Source: Mangrovimonas sp. YM274 (GTDB lineage Bacteria; Bacteroidota; Bacteroidia; Flavobacteriales; Flavobacteriaceae). From it: 64,000 bases of DNA. The notes under the pieces were generated by a model, which saw only the letters and a program-made list of their open reading frames with translations, was not told where the DNA came from and did not search any database. The stretch is from the NCBI RefSeq assembly GCF_030908385.1, contig NZ_CP133091.1:1784128-1848127 (forward strand), read 5' to 3'. Shown here piece by piece: positions 1-9,049 of this stretch (the first letter of the stretch is position 1; each line of letters opens with the position of its first letter). A program made the translations under genes and the position numbers.

Positions 1-1
1 A

Positions 2-841
2 GAAGATGTAGAGTTTGCCGATAGAAGTCAGTTTAAGGAATTGGTGGAGCGCATTGTTTTTGTATTGAAACGATTGATTGATTCCTTCGCGGTTGGAAAT
101 GTCATCAAGAATGGAATTCCTGTAGCCATTGTAGGCGAACCTAACGTTGGAAAGTCTACATTATTGAATGCTCTACTAAATGAAGAGCGTGCCATTGTAA
201 GTGACATTGCAGGAACCACTAGAGACACCATTGAAGATGAAATTTCTATTGGAGGTATCGGTTTTAGGTTTATCGATACGGCCGGAATCCGGGATACTAA
301 AGATGTTGTGGAGAGCATTGGGATTAAAAAGACTTTTGAAAAAATAGAACAGGCCCAAGTGGTAATTTATTTGTTTGATAGTACTCAATACCAAGAACAA
401 AGTGCCAAGTTTAAGGTAGAGCTTGAAAAAATTAAAAACAAATACCCACAAAAACCACTGATTATTTTAGCCAACAAAGTGGATAAAATCGATGCCGACC
501 AACAGGCTAAAATGAGAGCGGAAATTCCTGAAATACAAATGCTGTCTGCCAAGACGGGAGAAGGGGTGGAAGACTTGACCAAAAACCTTCTCGATTTAAT
601 TAATACAGGAGCGTTGCGGAATAACGAAACCATCGTTACCAATTCACGCCACTACGACGCCCTGTTAAAAGCTTTTGAGGAAATCCAAAAGGTAAAATAC
701 GGTTTGGAAACGGGATTGTCTGGCGATTTGTTGGCGATTGATATACGACAAGCCTTATATCATTTTGGAGAAATAACTGGGCAAGTCACTAATGATGAAT
801 TATTAGGAAATATCTTTGCTAATTTCTGTATCGGCAAATAA
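2..841 (+). CDS. mnmE: tRNA modification GTPase MnmE, 3' part (5' end outside window)
   Basis: MnmE works with MnmG to place the (carboxymethyl)aminomethyl group on wobble U34 of some tRNAs. The frame is open from base 2, so the N-terminal folate-binding domain is upstream of the window. Visible are the end of the helical domain, the inserted G domain with P-loop GEPNVGKST (about bases 136-162), the DTAG switch and the NKVD specificity motif, then the C-terminal helices ending in FCIGK. The cysteine of that tail is the conserved one in the family. The last 16 bases of the gene form the start of the 41-bp repeat that bounds the downstream element, so the island uses the 3' end of mnmE as its target and leaves the protein unchanged. 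Confidence 0.97.
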   Translation, partial: EDVEFADRSQFKELVERIVFVLKRLIDSFAVGNVIKNGIPVAIVGEPNVGKSTLLNALLNEERAIVSDIAGTTRDTIEDEISIGGIGFRFIDTAGIRDTKDVVESIGIKKTFEKIEQAQVVIYLFDSTQYQEQSAKFKVELEKIKNKYPQKPLIILANKVDKIDADQQAKMRAEIPEIQMLSAKTGEGVEDLTKNLLDLINTGALRNNETIVTNSRHYDALLKAFEEIQKVKYGLETGLSGDLLAIDIRQALYHFGEITGQVTNDELLGNIFANFCIGK

Positions 842-866
842 TCTTGCATAGCTTTACAAAAGAAAA
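826..866. other. attL: left 41-bp direct repeat of the integrated element
   Basis: This 41-bp segment recurs at 29938-29978 with a single mismatch (G at 851, A at 29963). It starts inside codon FCIGK of mnmE and runs about 25 bases past the stop. A tyrosine integrase lies immediately inside (1700-2839). A perfect core within the 3' end of a conserved gene, next to an integrase gene, is the usual picture of a site-specific integration boundary. The exact crossover base cannot be told from sequence alone. Confidence 0.9.
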
Positions 867-871
867 TATCT

Positions 872-899
872 AAAACCCTTATAAAATAAGGGTTTTTTT
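872..899 (+). terminator. intrinsic terminator after mnmE
   Basis: Stem CCCTTAT (876-882) pairs with ATAAGGG (886-892) over a 3-base loop, flanked by four A and seven T. It lies 31 bases past the mnmE stop and just inside the element, so the element brings its own terminator for mnmE. It would also separate mnmE transcription from the integrase module. Confidence 0.75.
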
Positions 900-1104
900 G
901 TATTTGTGTTTTTCGTGATTTTTCGAAAATAATCCATTTTTTGTTAAATTTTGTACCTCAATTGTACCTTTTGTTATAATTTATTCATATGTTTGGTAAA
1001 AATATGTCGTATGTTTTTAATATGATACTTTATGACCTTTATATAACCATTTTTAATTTTTAAATAATTGAAAATTAAATAATTAAAAAATGAATAGTTG
1101 ACGT

Positions 1105-1707
1105 ATGTTAGTTTCTAAAAAATGTACTTTTTGTGGCAAGAATTTTAAAGCAAAGACTTTGAAAACGAGTTATTGTAGTCATGCCTGTAATCAGAAACAT
1201 TATAAAGAAAAGGAGAAACAAAAGAGACGTCAAGAGAGAATTTCAGAAGGGAAGATGGTTGCTCAGTCTTTTCAGAGCATTTTGGAAGATATAAAGGTCA
1301 AAGAGTTCTTAAGTTTAAAAGACGCTTCCTATTTATTGAATGTAAGTTTGTCGACCATAAAGCGGGTGACAAAATCAGGTGAACTGAAAAGTTTTAATAT
1401 TGGAAGCAGAGTTGTGATCTCTCGAGAAGCTATAAATGAATACTGCAAAGCTTCCCAAGAAAGAAAGATGCGAAAAGCGCAGGATGAAAAACCTGTAATA
1501 TCAAATAAGGTTCGCTTTTTTAATAAAAAGAATTATTATTCAATTGGTGAGATTCCTAACTATTATCATTTATCTCTTAAATCAGTCGAACGCCATATCA
1601 AGGCAAATGGGATTGAGAAACTTAAAAAGGGGAGGAATGTATATGTATTAAAAACAGATATAAAAAAACTTTTAGGAGTACCAACTAAAACAGAAATCGA
1701 TGGTTAA
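1105..1707 (+). CDS. helix-turn-helix protein with N-terminal Cys-rich motif, upstream of integrase
   Basis: A 200-residue protein. Residues 7-32 hold a CxxC-x13-CxxxC-x3-H pattern (CTFCGKNF, then [10 protein letters not shown]) that looks like a small zinc ribbon. Residues about 68-113 form a MerR/excisionase-type helix-turn-helix ([14 protein letters not shown], then [13 protein letters not shown]). A second, weaker HTH-like repeat follows at about 145-190 ([14 protein letters not shown], then [16 protein letters not shown]). Its last 8 bases overlap the integrase start, so the two are translationally coupled. The arrangement suggests a directionality factor or a regulator of the integrase. 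The family assignment comes from pattern only. Confidence 0.8.
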   Translation: MLVSKKCTFCGKNFKAKTLKTSYCSHACNQKHYKEKEKQKRRQERISEGKMVAQSFQSILEDIKVKEFLSLKDASYLLNVSLSTIKRVTKSGELKSFNIGSRVVISREAINEYCKASQERKMRKAQDEKPVISNKVRFFNKKNYYSIGEIPNYYHLSLKSVERHIKANGIEKLKKGRNVYVLKTDIKKLLGVPTKTEIDG

Positions 1708-2839
1708 TGTAACATTAAGGCAAAAAAAAATAGCGAACAACAAATCTAGTTTGTATTTAGATTTTTATCCCGCAATCATAAATCCTGAAACAGGTAAGGA
1801 AACGAGACGGGAGTTTTTAAAGCTTAAAATATATAATGACCCAAAAACCGAAATAGAAAAGGCTCACAATAAAGAAACTATTGAGTTTGCTCAACTGATT
1901 AGATCAAAGAGACTGGTTCAGCTCCGCGATAAGGAATATGGATTTAAGGAGAATGTGAATTTGAACATTAATTTTGCGGCATTTTATGAAACAATGGTCG
2001 AGGAATATATGGATAAAGGAAGTTGGAATAATTATTTGGCATGGAATGCTTCTTTGAAGTATTTCAAAGCTTTTGCAGGTACCAAATTAAAGACAACTGA
2101 TTTGACCCTTCTACATGTCAAAAAATTTAGAGAATTTCTGTTGAAAACAGATAATTTAAGAACAGGTAAAAAAAAGCTGTCTAGAAATTCAGCGGGCTCC
2201 TATTACAAAAAATTCATCAGGGTTCTAAAGGAGGCCTATAAACAAAATCTAACAGAGACCAATTTAGCATTGCATGCAGAGTATATCAAGGAAGAGGAGA
2301 CCCATAGAGAATATTTAACTGAAGAAGAATTAGGCATTCTATGGAATACAGAGATTAAGGATGAAAAAATTAAGCATATGGCGTTTTTTTCTGCATTAAC
2401 TGGATTGAGGTTTGTGGATATAGAAAATCTTCATTGGGAAAAGATTTATAATGATAAACATCAGGGGTGTTATGTACAGTTGAGAGAAAAGAAAACAAAT
2501 AACTTATTTAATCATCCTATTTCAGAAACAGCATATGAGATTTTGATGTTGCAACCCACAAGAGAAGGTAAGGTATTTGCAGGTATAAAATATTCTCAAA
2601 TAGTGAGACCATTAAAAAAGTGGATAGAGGATTCAGGAATAAATAAGAAGATCACTTTTCATAATTTCAGACACAGTTATGCAACCCTTCAACTGGCTAA
2701 TGGTACTGATATCTATACGGTTTCAAAATTGCTCGGGCATAAGAATGTTTCCACAACTCAAATATATACAAAGGTGTTGGATAAGAATAAAGTAGAAGCG
2801 GCAAACAGAATAAAATTAAACTTGAATGGGTTATCTTAA
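1700..2839 (+). CDS. tyrosine-type site-specific integrase
   Basis: A 379-residue integrase of the phage/ICE type with an N-terminal arm-binding region (about 1-95), a SAM-like core-binding domain (about 95-200) and a C-terminal catalytic domain. The catalytic set is visible: R237 in TGLRFVD, H321 and R324 in HNFRHSY, H347 in LGHKN and the nucleophile Y356 in TQIYTKV. It starts within the end of the HTH gene and its own end overlaps the next gene by 14 bases. It is the obvious enzyme for insertion of the element at the 3' end of mnmE and it lies at the left end, as expected. It is full length, so the element may still be able to excise. Confidence 0.95.
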   Translation: MVNVTLRQKKIANNKSSLYLDFYPAIINPETGKETRREFLKLKIYNDPKTEIEKAHNKETIEFAQLIRSKRLVQLRDKEYGFKENVNLNINFAAFYETMVEEYMDKGSWNNYLAWNASLKYFKAFAGTKLKTTDLTLLHVKKFREFLLKTDNLRTGKKKLSRNSAGSYYKKFIRVLKEAYKQNLTETNLALHAEYIKEEETHREYLTEEELGILWNTEIKDEKIKHMAFFSALTGLRFVDIENLHWEKIYNDKHQGCYVQLREKKTNNLFNHPISETAYEILMLQPTREGKVFAGIKYSQIVRPLKKWIEDSGINKKITFHNFRHSYATLQLANGTDIYTVSKLLGHKNVSTTQIYTKVLDKNKVEAANRIKLNLNGLS

Positions 2840-3752
2840 AACGTATAATTATTTCTATACTAAAGCAAATAATATAGTTAAAAGGAAATTAGTGGAAGAA
2901 TTTCAGGAAGCAAAAAAGAAAAGTAAGAATTATAATACTCTTCATAATAACATATTGAATTGGATAAATAGTTATAGGAAAGAAAGCTTTTCAAATGAGT
3001 TTGAAACTAAATATAAAGAGCCCTTTTTAATTTTTAAAAATAGAGGAGAATTTTATGAAAGCGATAATCCAGAAGATTTAATTAAATGGGTTTTAGAAGG
3101 TGAAATGGAAAACTGTTATGATAATAACAGGTATCCTTATAAAAAGTTTGTGGCTGATTTGGCGTTATCACAAAGTTTAGAGGATATCAGTAGGCATTTT
3201 CAAAATTACCGTTTGTATTATCAATTGGTTTATAGATCTGGTATGTACGAGTATTTTTATTTGAAGGATTTCGAGAGGATACTTCCAGAATCTTCTGTTG
3301 AGTATAAAACTATGAGGAATAGTTTGTATTCTGAGCGTGCTAAGGAAGAACTCAATCTTCCAGATACATTGCCTAAATCCATTGAAAAATATACGCCAAA
3401 AGAACTAGAGGATATTAGCAAGGTTAATAGTAAATTGAAATTATTTAATAATGATGAAAAGTTGTTGTTATTGAATATTTTAAAAACGCATGGGGGTGAT
3501 ATGTCAACGGCTGAATTCATTAGAATCTGTTTAATCACAAATGGGTTGTTTGATTATAAAATTTTCACAGGTGTGGATTATAAGAACACGGCCATTTATA
3601 GAAAGGTTAGTGAGGGGGTGAGCTATAGTGAAAAGATATATAATGAAGAATTTTTAAATGAACTAAAATTCAAATTAGAAGGGATGAATGTTCCTATTAT
3701 TTCTCAAGAATTGAATAGGCTTTTGGCGAAAAAGACATTTCGCATTACATAG
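2826..3752 (+). CDS. hypothetical protein coupled to the integrase
   Basis: A 308-residue protein rich in Tyr, Lys and Asn with no signal peptide and no membrane segment. I do not recognise the family. It begins in the last 14 bases of the integrase gene, so it is very likely co-translated with it. Its tail reads [18 protein letters not shown], basic and helical. A strong terminator follows at 3810-3843, which closes the HTH-integrase-unknown operon. A role in integration, excision or regulation is a guess from position only. Confidence 0.8.
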   Translation: MGYLKTYNYFYTKANNIVKRKLVEEFQEAKKKSKNYNTLHNNILNWINSYRKESFSNEFETKYKEPFLIFKNRGEFYESDNPEDLIKWVLEGEMENCYDNNRYPYKKFVADLALSQSLEDISRHFQNYRLYYQLVYRSGMYEYFYLKDFERILPESSVEYKTMRNSLYSERAKEELNLPDTLPKSIEKYTPKELEDISKVNSKLKLFNNDEKLLLLNILKTHGGDMSTAEFIRICLITNGLFDYKIFTGVDYKNTAIYRKVSEGVSYSEKIYNEEFLNELKFKLEGMNVPIISQELNRLLAKKTFRIT

Positions 3753-3809
3753 TAAAACAAATAAAATAAAAAGAAAATAGGCTAGGAATAGACTGTTTGT
3801 CTTAATGTA

Positions 3810-3843
3810 AAAGCTCAACTATTAGATAGTTGGGCTTTTTTTT
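3810..3843 (+). terminator. strong intrinsic terminator of the integrase operon
   Basis: AGCTCAACTA (3812-3821) pairs with TAGTTGGGCT (3827-3836) with one G-T pair, over a 5-base loop, and is followed by eight T. It lies 58 bases after the 308-residue gene. Confidence 0.85.
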
Positions 3844-3946
3844 GTTTATGCGAACGGCATGCGAAACCCTTTAGCAGGAGTGATAAAAGTCTAAACTTTG
3901 CTCGAGCTAGAAAGAGTTTCTGGCATTAATTAAAATAAGCATTATT

Positions 3947-4279
3947 ATGCATAAACCAATTTTTATGCTTGACGAGGAAGGGATAAATCACCTTGTTGAG
4001 CAAATTACCGAGAGGCTACAAAAGACCTCTATTTTTTCAAACAGTGTTAATGAGGATGAGCTCCTTACAATTGATGAGGCTGCCTCTGTTATTAAATTAA
4101 CAAAGCCTACTGTCTATGGACTGGTCCATAGAAACAAAATTCCCTATAGTAAAAAGGGGAAAAGGTTATACTTCCTAAAATCGGAGTTAATGGAATGGAT
4201 TGCATCTGGAAAAAGAGCATCTAAATTAGATATCCATTCCAGGGTGGATGAATATCTTGCCAAAAACAGAATTGTTTAA
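3947..4279 (+). CDS. excisionase-family helix-turn-helix DNA-binding protein
   Basis: A 110-residue protein. Residues about 42-88 carry the MerR/Xis-type HTH_17 pattern: LLTIDEAASVIKLTKPTVYG, then HRNKIPYSKKGKRLYFLKSELMEWI. The preceding 40 residues form a likely helical oligomerisation arm. Such proteins occur at the head of replication or mobilisation operons of Bacteroidota integrative elements. It is the first of four closely spaced genes (HTH, unknown, RHH, DUF3987) and may regulate them or bind the nearby iterons. Confidence 0.85.
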   Translation: MHKPIFMLDEEGINHLVEQITERLQKTSIFSNSVNEDELLTIDEAASVIKLTKPTVYGLVHRNKIPYSKKGKRLYFLKSELMEWIASGKRASKLDIHSRVDEYLAKNRIV

Positions 4280-4299
4280 TTAAATAAAGCAAATTAAGA

Positions 4300-4635
4300 A
4301 TGCAATTCGTAGAAAACAAAAAGGCGTTATCTCAATCTGAGATCAACCAATTGTTCGATAAATTTTTTGTAGATGCCTCAAGGGCTCAAGTGGAGCATGG
4401 TCATATTTCACTTGTTTATCGGACAATTCAAAGTTTGATAAATCTAGTTCGTTTGATTTATGGTAAACTACAAAAGGACCCAAGATTTAATTGGGTGATA
4501 ATTCAAAACGATATTGATGAATTATACCGGAAAGATAATTCTATTAACCAGTATAATATCACCCTAATAATTGAAGAGAGTGATGAACCAAATATAGGTT
4601 CACTTGTGTATCTAATTAAAAAATCAACCATATGA
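4300..4635 (+). CDS. hypothetical protein, second gene of the DUF3987 operon
   Basis: A 111-residue protein, acidic and helical, without signal or membrane segment. I do not recognise its family. It starts 20 bases after the HTH gene, and its stop overlaps the start of the RHH gene (ATGA at 4632-4635), so it belongs to the same transcript. Confidence 0.7.
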   Translation: MQFVENKKALSQSEINQLFDKFFVDASRAQVEHGHISLVYRTIQSLINLVRLIYGKLQKDPRFNWVIIQNDIDELYRKDNSINQYNITLIIEESDEPNIGSLVYLIKKSTI

Positions 4636-5156
4636 AAAAAGAAAGTATAACCATTAGAGTAAGTGAGGAACTAAATCAAGACCTGGAAATCTATGCCATG
4701 CTTCACGAAAAACCAAAATCCGAAATTATCAGAGAGGGAATAGAGAATCTTTTAGGAACTAATGTGACTCAAGAGTTAAAGAATGATACTATAGTTAAAA
4801 TTGAAAACAGACCTAACCTAAATCTAGTACAGTCATTGTCTTTTACTGAACTTATCTTTTGGATTTATAGGAAGCGAGAGGATCCAGAAATAAATGAAGG
4901 GACAGAATTTTATATTCAACATATCAAGTTGTTGAGAAAAATGAATAACCATCCTCTTTTTACCCCTGAGATTTTGATTGAGTTTAATAAGGTACTAGCA
5001 GAGTTAGAGACCTATGTGTGGGGAGAGGAATGGTATGATAGTGATTTTAGTTTTCCTAAGAATAATCCAGGAGGGTTTGACTATGAAAAATTAGCCTATT
5101 TCATGCATACCATAAGATATGATGAAGATAATAATCGGGTCGTTGAAATTGATTGA
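4632..5156 (+). CDS. ribbon-helix-helix (CopG-like) protein
   Basis: A 174-residue protein. Its first 45 residues have the ribbon-helix-helix pattern: a beta strand ESITIRVSEELNQDLEIYA followed by helices with KSEIIREGIENLL. The rest (about 50-174) is an acidic domain I do not recognise. RHH proteins in mobile elements act as transcription repressors, partition factors or MobC-like relaxosome accessory proteins. No relaxase is encoded next to it, so repressor or origin-binding is more likely here. Translation is coupled to the previous gene through a 4-base overlap. Confidence 0.8.
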   Translation: MKKESITIRVSEELNQDLEIYAMLHEKPKSEIIREGIENLLGTNVTQELKNDTIVKIENRPNLNLVQSLSFTELIFWIYRKREDPEINEGTEFYIQHIKLLRKMNNHPLFTPEILIEFNKVLAELETYVWGEEWYDSDFSFPKNNPGGFDYEKLAYFMHTIRYDEDNNRVVEID

Positions 5157-5166
5157 TTTTTAGAGT

Positions 5167-6447
5167 ATGAGAGATAGAGTTATCGACAAATCAGATGATA
5201 TAGAAGTTGTGTCGTCTGAAAGTATGTTAAATGAAACAATAGAGAGATTGAATTATATAATCTCTCTATTGCCAAATGAATACAGAGATTTAATTGAGCA
5301 GGGCTTTTTACATAAAAGAATCCCCAAGGAGTATACTTTGAGTTCTATACTGTATGCAATATCCACAGCAACAGGTCTTACTTTTTTTGTTAAAGGATTG
5401 GGGTATAAAAATTATGGTAATTGTTACCATACAATAATAGGAAGCAGAGGAGATGCTAAAACCGAAGCTATTAAATTGGCCATACGCCCGATAAAAGAAA
5501 TGGATGACAGGGATTATGATGATCACCTCTCTGAAATGGGGAGTTATGAGGAGGAAGAGCCTCCTCCCGTTAGAAAACAAATGTTGATTCAAAATGCGTC
5601 AATTGAGGCAGCGTATAAAATTCATTCGGAAAATCCGAATGCAATTGGAATTTCAATGGATGAGATCTATGGGTTGATTGAGAAAATGTCCAGTTCTTCA
5701 AGTCGAGATGGTAAAGAATGGAGAAATTTTTTTCTTGAAGGCTATACTAACGGGCATATAGACATATCTCGGAAAACGACCGATAGCTATAGGATTAAGG
5801 AAACGTATCCAACACTAATAGGTGGATTACAACATCAATTTCTTCCTTTTCTATTTGCTCACGGCAATTTGGAAAGCGGATTTATAGATAGGCTATTGTT
5901 CACCCCAAAGTTAACCCACAGTAATAAGTTAACTTTAGGAGATGTTGATTCTGAAGTACTAGACATGTATGCTTCTTCCATTAAAAATGTATTAGCATAC
6001 AAAAGGCAAAGTGAAAGACCAGAAGAGACAAACAAGCAGTTTGAAATAACCATGTCTCCTCAAGCTGAAGATAGGCTGTTTAGGTATACGCAGGAATTGA
6101 TTGTAAGACAAAGTAAGGCGCAATCGATAATTAAGGAGTACATGTCTAAAATGCAGATCTCAATTCAAAAATTATGCATCAATGTCTTTATTATGAAGCA
6201 TGCCGCCAACTCTACGTTTGGTACTGTCATGGGGGCTGACATAGTGCATTTGGCTATTCAATTAAATGAGTTTTACTTTCTTAATTTTCAGATGCTTTTT
6301 GAGCAAGGTTTGAAATCTAAAAATGTATTACCAAAAGTTGAGGATGTAATACAATTGGCAGTGAAAAATAATGCCTCACAAAAGGCGGTAGCTGAAATTA
6401 CAGGTTTAAACAAAAGTACCATATCAAAAAAATGGCCAAAGAACTAA
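5167..6447 (+). CDS. DUF3987-type (helicase/primase-associated) protein, C-terminus altered
   Basis: A 426-residue protein of the DUF3987 kind that is widespread in Bacteroidota mobile elements and is thought to take part in element replication. A P-loop-like IIGSRGDAKTEAI is at about 93-105 and the family core runs to about 370. The tail has an HTH-like segment QKAVAEITGLNKSTIS. The last codons read WPKN because an A run (6426-6432) has seven bases. A second copy of this tail at 8765-8857 has eight and reads KKMAQKLKAT. So this gene has probably lost one base at its extreme end, with little effect on the core. It ends the four-gene operon and runs straight into the inverted-repeat/iteron block. 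Confidence 0.82.
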   Translation: MRDRVIDKSDDIEVVSSESMLNETIERLNYIISLLPNEYRDLIEQGFLHKRIPKEYTLSSILYAISTATGLTFFVKGLGYKNYGNCYHTIIGSRGDAKTEAIKLAIRPIKEMDDRDYDDHLSEMGSYEEEEPPPVRKQMLIQNASIEAAYKIHSENPNAIGISMDEIYGLIEKMSSSSSRDGKEWRNFFLEGYTNGHIDISRKTTDSYRIKETYPTLIGGLQHQFLPFLFAHGNLESGFIDRLLFTPKLTHSNKLTLGDVDSEVLDMYASSIKNVLAYKRQSERPEETNKQFEITMSPQAEDRLFRYTQELIVRQSKAQSIIKEYMSKMQISIQKLCINVFIMKHAANSTFGTVMGADIVHLAIQLNEFYFLNFQMLFEQGLKSKNVLPKVEDVIQLAVKNNASQKAVAEITGLNKSTISKKWPKN

Positions 6448-6686
6448 AAGCAACCTGCAACTGGAAACTCAATTATTTCTTAAACATCGGTTTAAGGGAT
6501 AGAAAATCAATGCTCTATGAGGATATATTCTATTTTATTGAGTTTCCAGTTTCCAGATGTTATGGTGGTAAAGTGACATGATTTGATTTTATTATCTATG
6601 TAATACAAATGTCTTACAAAATGTAATACAATACTGTAAGACAGATTTAAATGCGGACTATATTTGCTACATTCTCTAAGCTCCTA
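6367..6686. repeat. copy 1 of the duplicated IR-plus-iteron block (possible origin)
   Basis: This roughly 320-bp block has a diverged second copy at 8765-9093. It covers the last 27 codons of the DUF3987 gene and about 240 non-coding bases. Both copies contain a perfect 15-bp inverted repeat, here 6459-6473 against 6537-6551, with 63 bases between the arms. A smaller hairpin (CTTAAAC-ATCG-GTTTAAG) sits in that loop. A cluster of TGTAATACA-like motifs follows. A conserved dyad plus iterons next to a replication-type gene fits an origin of replication or transfer; that role is inference. Confidence 0.75.
6599..6643. promoter_or_regulatory. iteron cluster 1 (TGTAATACA/TGTCTTACA)
   Basis: Four 9-bp motifs start at 6599 (TGTAATACA), 6610 (TGTCTTACA), 6622 (TGTAATACA) and 6635 (TGTAAGACA, the reverse complement of the second). 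Spacing of 11-13 bp puts them on about the same helix face. They look like binding sites for an element-encoded DNA-binding protein. Confidence 0.65.
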
Positions 6687-6900
6687 TGGAATAAGAACTA
6701 ACAGAGTTGTTAGTAAGGATTACGGTAATCCTCATAATAATTCTATCCTTTTTTAGTATTTTGGTGCTATAAAATCAACTAGGATGTTTTGCAGCATTTA
6801 GGACATGGTTTCTTCCTGCCACATGTATGCAAAAGTATTAGCTTTATCCATAATAGCAGTCATCTTATGTGTTTTATCGTTACTTAAACAAACTTATTGA

Positions 6901-8346
6901 ATGAGGAAAATTTTACACATTTTATTGATTTTTTTTAGCATAACAATTTGTGCTCAAAATGATTTTGCGACTATTAATGTTTATAGAACAAAAGCCTTTA
7001 CAATAGGGTGTAATGATTGCGTAAAAATTCTTCTTAATGATGTTTATTTAACACCAATTGATAATGGCGGGCATTTAGAATTGAAAATTTTCAATATCAA
7101 ACCTACAAAACTCACGATAACAGATGGAAAAACTTATAAAGAAGACGTAAGCTTAAATTTGAGGAATGGACAAATTTATTACTTCAAAGTTAAAGCAAGA
7201 ACACCTAGGGCATTAGGGTTTAGATTAGAAAAAGAAACGAAGCCTGTTACCAAAAAATTAGATTCAGATAGATTTATTGCCTTAAGTGATATGGGGATTT
7301 TAGATAATGACTTTTCAAGAAGACCAGATACGGATTGGACAAAGTCAAACCTTAAAAAACACTGGGCAGAAAACGGATCAGAAGATATTGAAGGGATTTA
7401 TGAGAAAATAGGAACTTCTTTAGAATATGAATTAGCTGTATTAAAGGAACAAAATGAATACAAGATAATTTATCTCTCAGGAGCTAGTGGAACCAACTGG
7501 AATGAAGGTGATATAAAAGCTACTTTAATTAAAACCGCCCAATTTGGTATTTTCAAAGCAGACTGGTTTATGTTAAATAAATCATACAACAAAGACATAA
7601 TTCTCTCTTTTGATAAAGCTACAATGTCTTGTTTATCTGAAAATGGGAGGGACAAAGACATGTATCTGAAAATTTATCCGACATATGATGAAGCAAGTAA
7701 TTCATTAACAACTGAATGGAAAAGTTCGGGAACAGGATTTTTTATCGATAAAAAAGGCTATTTAGTTACTAATTACCATGTGGTTAATGAAGGGAATGTT
7801 TTTGAAGTTGATCTAACAATTAAAGGAAAAACAAAATCATACGAAGCGGAAATAATAAGTACAGACCGACAAAATGATTTGGCTATTTTAAAAATCACAA
7901 GTTCTGATTTCGAGCCATTGGATAATTTAAATTACAATTTTAACACGAACATTCAGGATGTTGGTTCTTCTGTTTTTGCTCTTGGCTATCCTTTAACTCA
8001 AATAATGGGAAACGAAATAAAATTTACGGATGGAAAAATAAGTTCTAAATCTGGATTTCAAGGAGATATTACTACATATCAAATTTCTGTTCCAATACAA
8101 CCTGGAAATAGTGGGGGGCCTTTGTTTGATGAAAAAGGAAATTTAGTGGGGATAACATCATCTGGTATAAATAAACAGTTAGCTGATAACGCAAACTATG
8201 CAATTAAAACAAGTTATTTAAAACTATTGGTCGACTCGACAGACAATAAAATTGACTTACCTAACAATTCAACACTTGAAAGTAAAGGTTTGACAGATCA
8301 AATAAAGACTTTATCGGAATATGTTGTTATGATTAAAGTAAAATAG
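6901..8346 (+). CDS. secreted S1C/HtrA-like trypsin-type serine protease
   Basis: A 481-residue protein with a signal peptide (MRKILHILLIFFSITICAQN). The N-terminal half (about 22-265) is an unrecognised sensor-like region. The C-terminal half is a trypsin-like domain with the triad visible: His in LVTNYHVV (about 298), Asp in DRQNDLAIL (about 325), Ser in PGNSGGPLFD (about 405). No PDZ domain follows. It stands alone between the two copies of the IR/iteron block, so it looks like cargo placed at that spot. Trypsin-like proteases occur in several anti-phage systems, but most of those are cytoplasmic. Here export is predicted, so an envelope role is equally possible. Confidence 0.85.
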   Translation: MRKILHILLIFFSITICAQNDFATINVYRTKAFTIGCNDCVKILLNDVYLTPIDNGGHLELKIFNIKPTKLTITDGKTYKEDVSLNLRNGQIYYFKVKARTPRALGFRLEKETKPVTKKLDSDRFIALSDMGILDNDFSRRPDTDWTKSNLKKHWAENGSEDIEGIYEKIGTSLEYELAVLKEQNEYKIIYLSGASGTNWNEGDIKATLIKTAQFGIFKADWFMLNKSYNKDIILSFDKATMSCLSENGRDKDMYLKIYPTYDEASNSLTTEWKSSGTGFFIDKKGYLVTNYHVVNEGNVFEVDLTIKGKTKSYEAEIISTDRQNDLAILKITSSDFEPLDNLNYNFNTNIQDVGSSVFALGYPLTQIMGNEIKFTDGKISSKSGFQGDITTYQISVPIQPGNSGGPLFDEKGNLVGITSSGINKQLADNANYAIKTSYLKLLVDSTDNKIDLPNNSTLESKGLTDQIKTLSEYVVMIKVK

Positions 8347-8437
8347 GGAATTTAGGGTAATAATAATTGGGTACATTTTTTGGGGGATTTGTGATTGAAA
8401 TATGTAATCCCATTGAAATAAACTTCTGTTCTAAGCA

Positions 8438-8515
8438 TGTAATACAAACGGCTTACAATAATTTGAGTTCAAATATTTAGAAATCTATGACGTCATGTGT
8501 TACAATTGTAATACA
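8438..8515. promoter_or_regulatory. iteron cluster 2
   Basis: TGTAATACA occurs at 8438 and 8507, TGTGTTACA at 8496, and a partial GGCTTACA at about 8450. The cluster lies just after the protease gene and before the second IR copy. It resembles the clusters at 6599-6643 and 8993-9049 but lacks the nearby 15-bp inverted repeat. Confidence 0.5.
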
Positions 8516-8621
8516 AGTTCAATTAGCCAGATACTACTTTTTAAGATTCCTCTTTTATTATTGGCATTTAGTTATCAAAAAGGAATACACATCAGAAAGA
8601 AAGATCATCATAAAAATAAAC

Positions 8622-8651
8622 AAAAAGAGCCCTTTAAAAGGGGCTCTCTTT
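8622..8651. terminator. terminator-like hairpin
   Basis: AGAGCCC (8626-8632) pairs with GGGCTCT (8641-8647) around an 8-base loop. The minus-strand reading has a run of five T and the plus-strand reading ends in a short TCTTT. It lies 275 bases after the protease gene, so it may close that transcript or act in both directions. Confidence 0.55.
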
Positions 8652-8764
8652 AGGTGGAAGTATTAGAACTTCCATTAACCAACCGTTTCAAAAATAACCA
8701 AAAAAGGTATGTTTAAAAAATAAACTTGGCTAACTCTCCCTATTAACATTGCACAAAGCCCATA

Positions 8765-8857
8765 AATATTGCCTCACAAAAAGCCGTAGCTGAAATTTCA
8801 GGTTTAAATAAAAGCACCATATCAAAAAAAATGGCCCAAAAACTAAAAGCAACATGA
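8765..8857 (+). pseudogene. 3' remnant of a second DUF3987-type gene
   Basis: Thirty codons here match the last residues of the gene at 5167-6447: IASQKAVAEISGLNKSTIS is visible in frame, followed by KKMAQKLKAT and a stop. There is no open frame upstream, so only the tail of the gene survives. The A run that is seven bases long in copy 1 is eight here (8824-8831), which gives the likely ancestral C-terminus. The remnant marks a second element or a duplication event. Confidence 0.75.
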
Positions 8858-8992
8858 AACTGGAAACTCAATTATTCCTTAATTATCTGTTTAAAGGATA
8901 GAAAATCAATTCTGTATGAGGATATATTCTATTTTATTGAGTTTCCAGTTTCCAGTTGTTATGGTGGTTAAGTGACATGATTTCCTTATCAA

Positions 8993-9049
8993 TGTAATAC
9001 AAGTGTCTTACAAAGTGTAATACATTATGTATTACAATTGTGTAAGACA
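8993..9049. promoter_or_regulatory. iteron cluster 3
   Basis: Five motifs start at 8993 (TGTAATACA), 9004 (TGTCTTACA), 9016 (TGTAATACA), 9028 (TGTATTACA) and 9041 (TGTAAGACA). Order and spacing repeat cluster 1, with one extra inverted copy. Confidence 0.65.

Noticed and set aside
8347-8620. Possible short genes after the protease
   Set aside because: No frame with start, ribosome site and sensible composition; the stretch is explained by iterons and a terminator.
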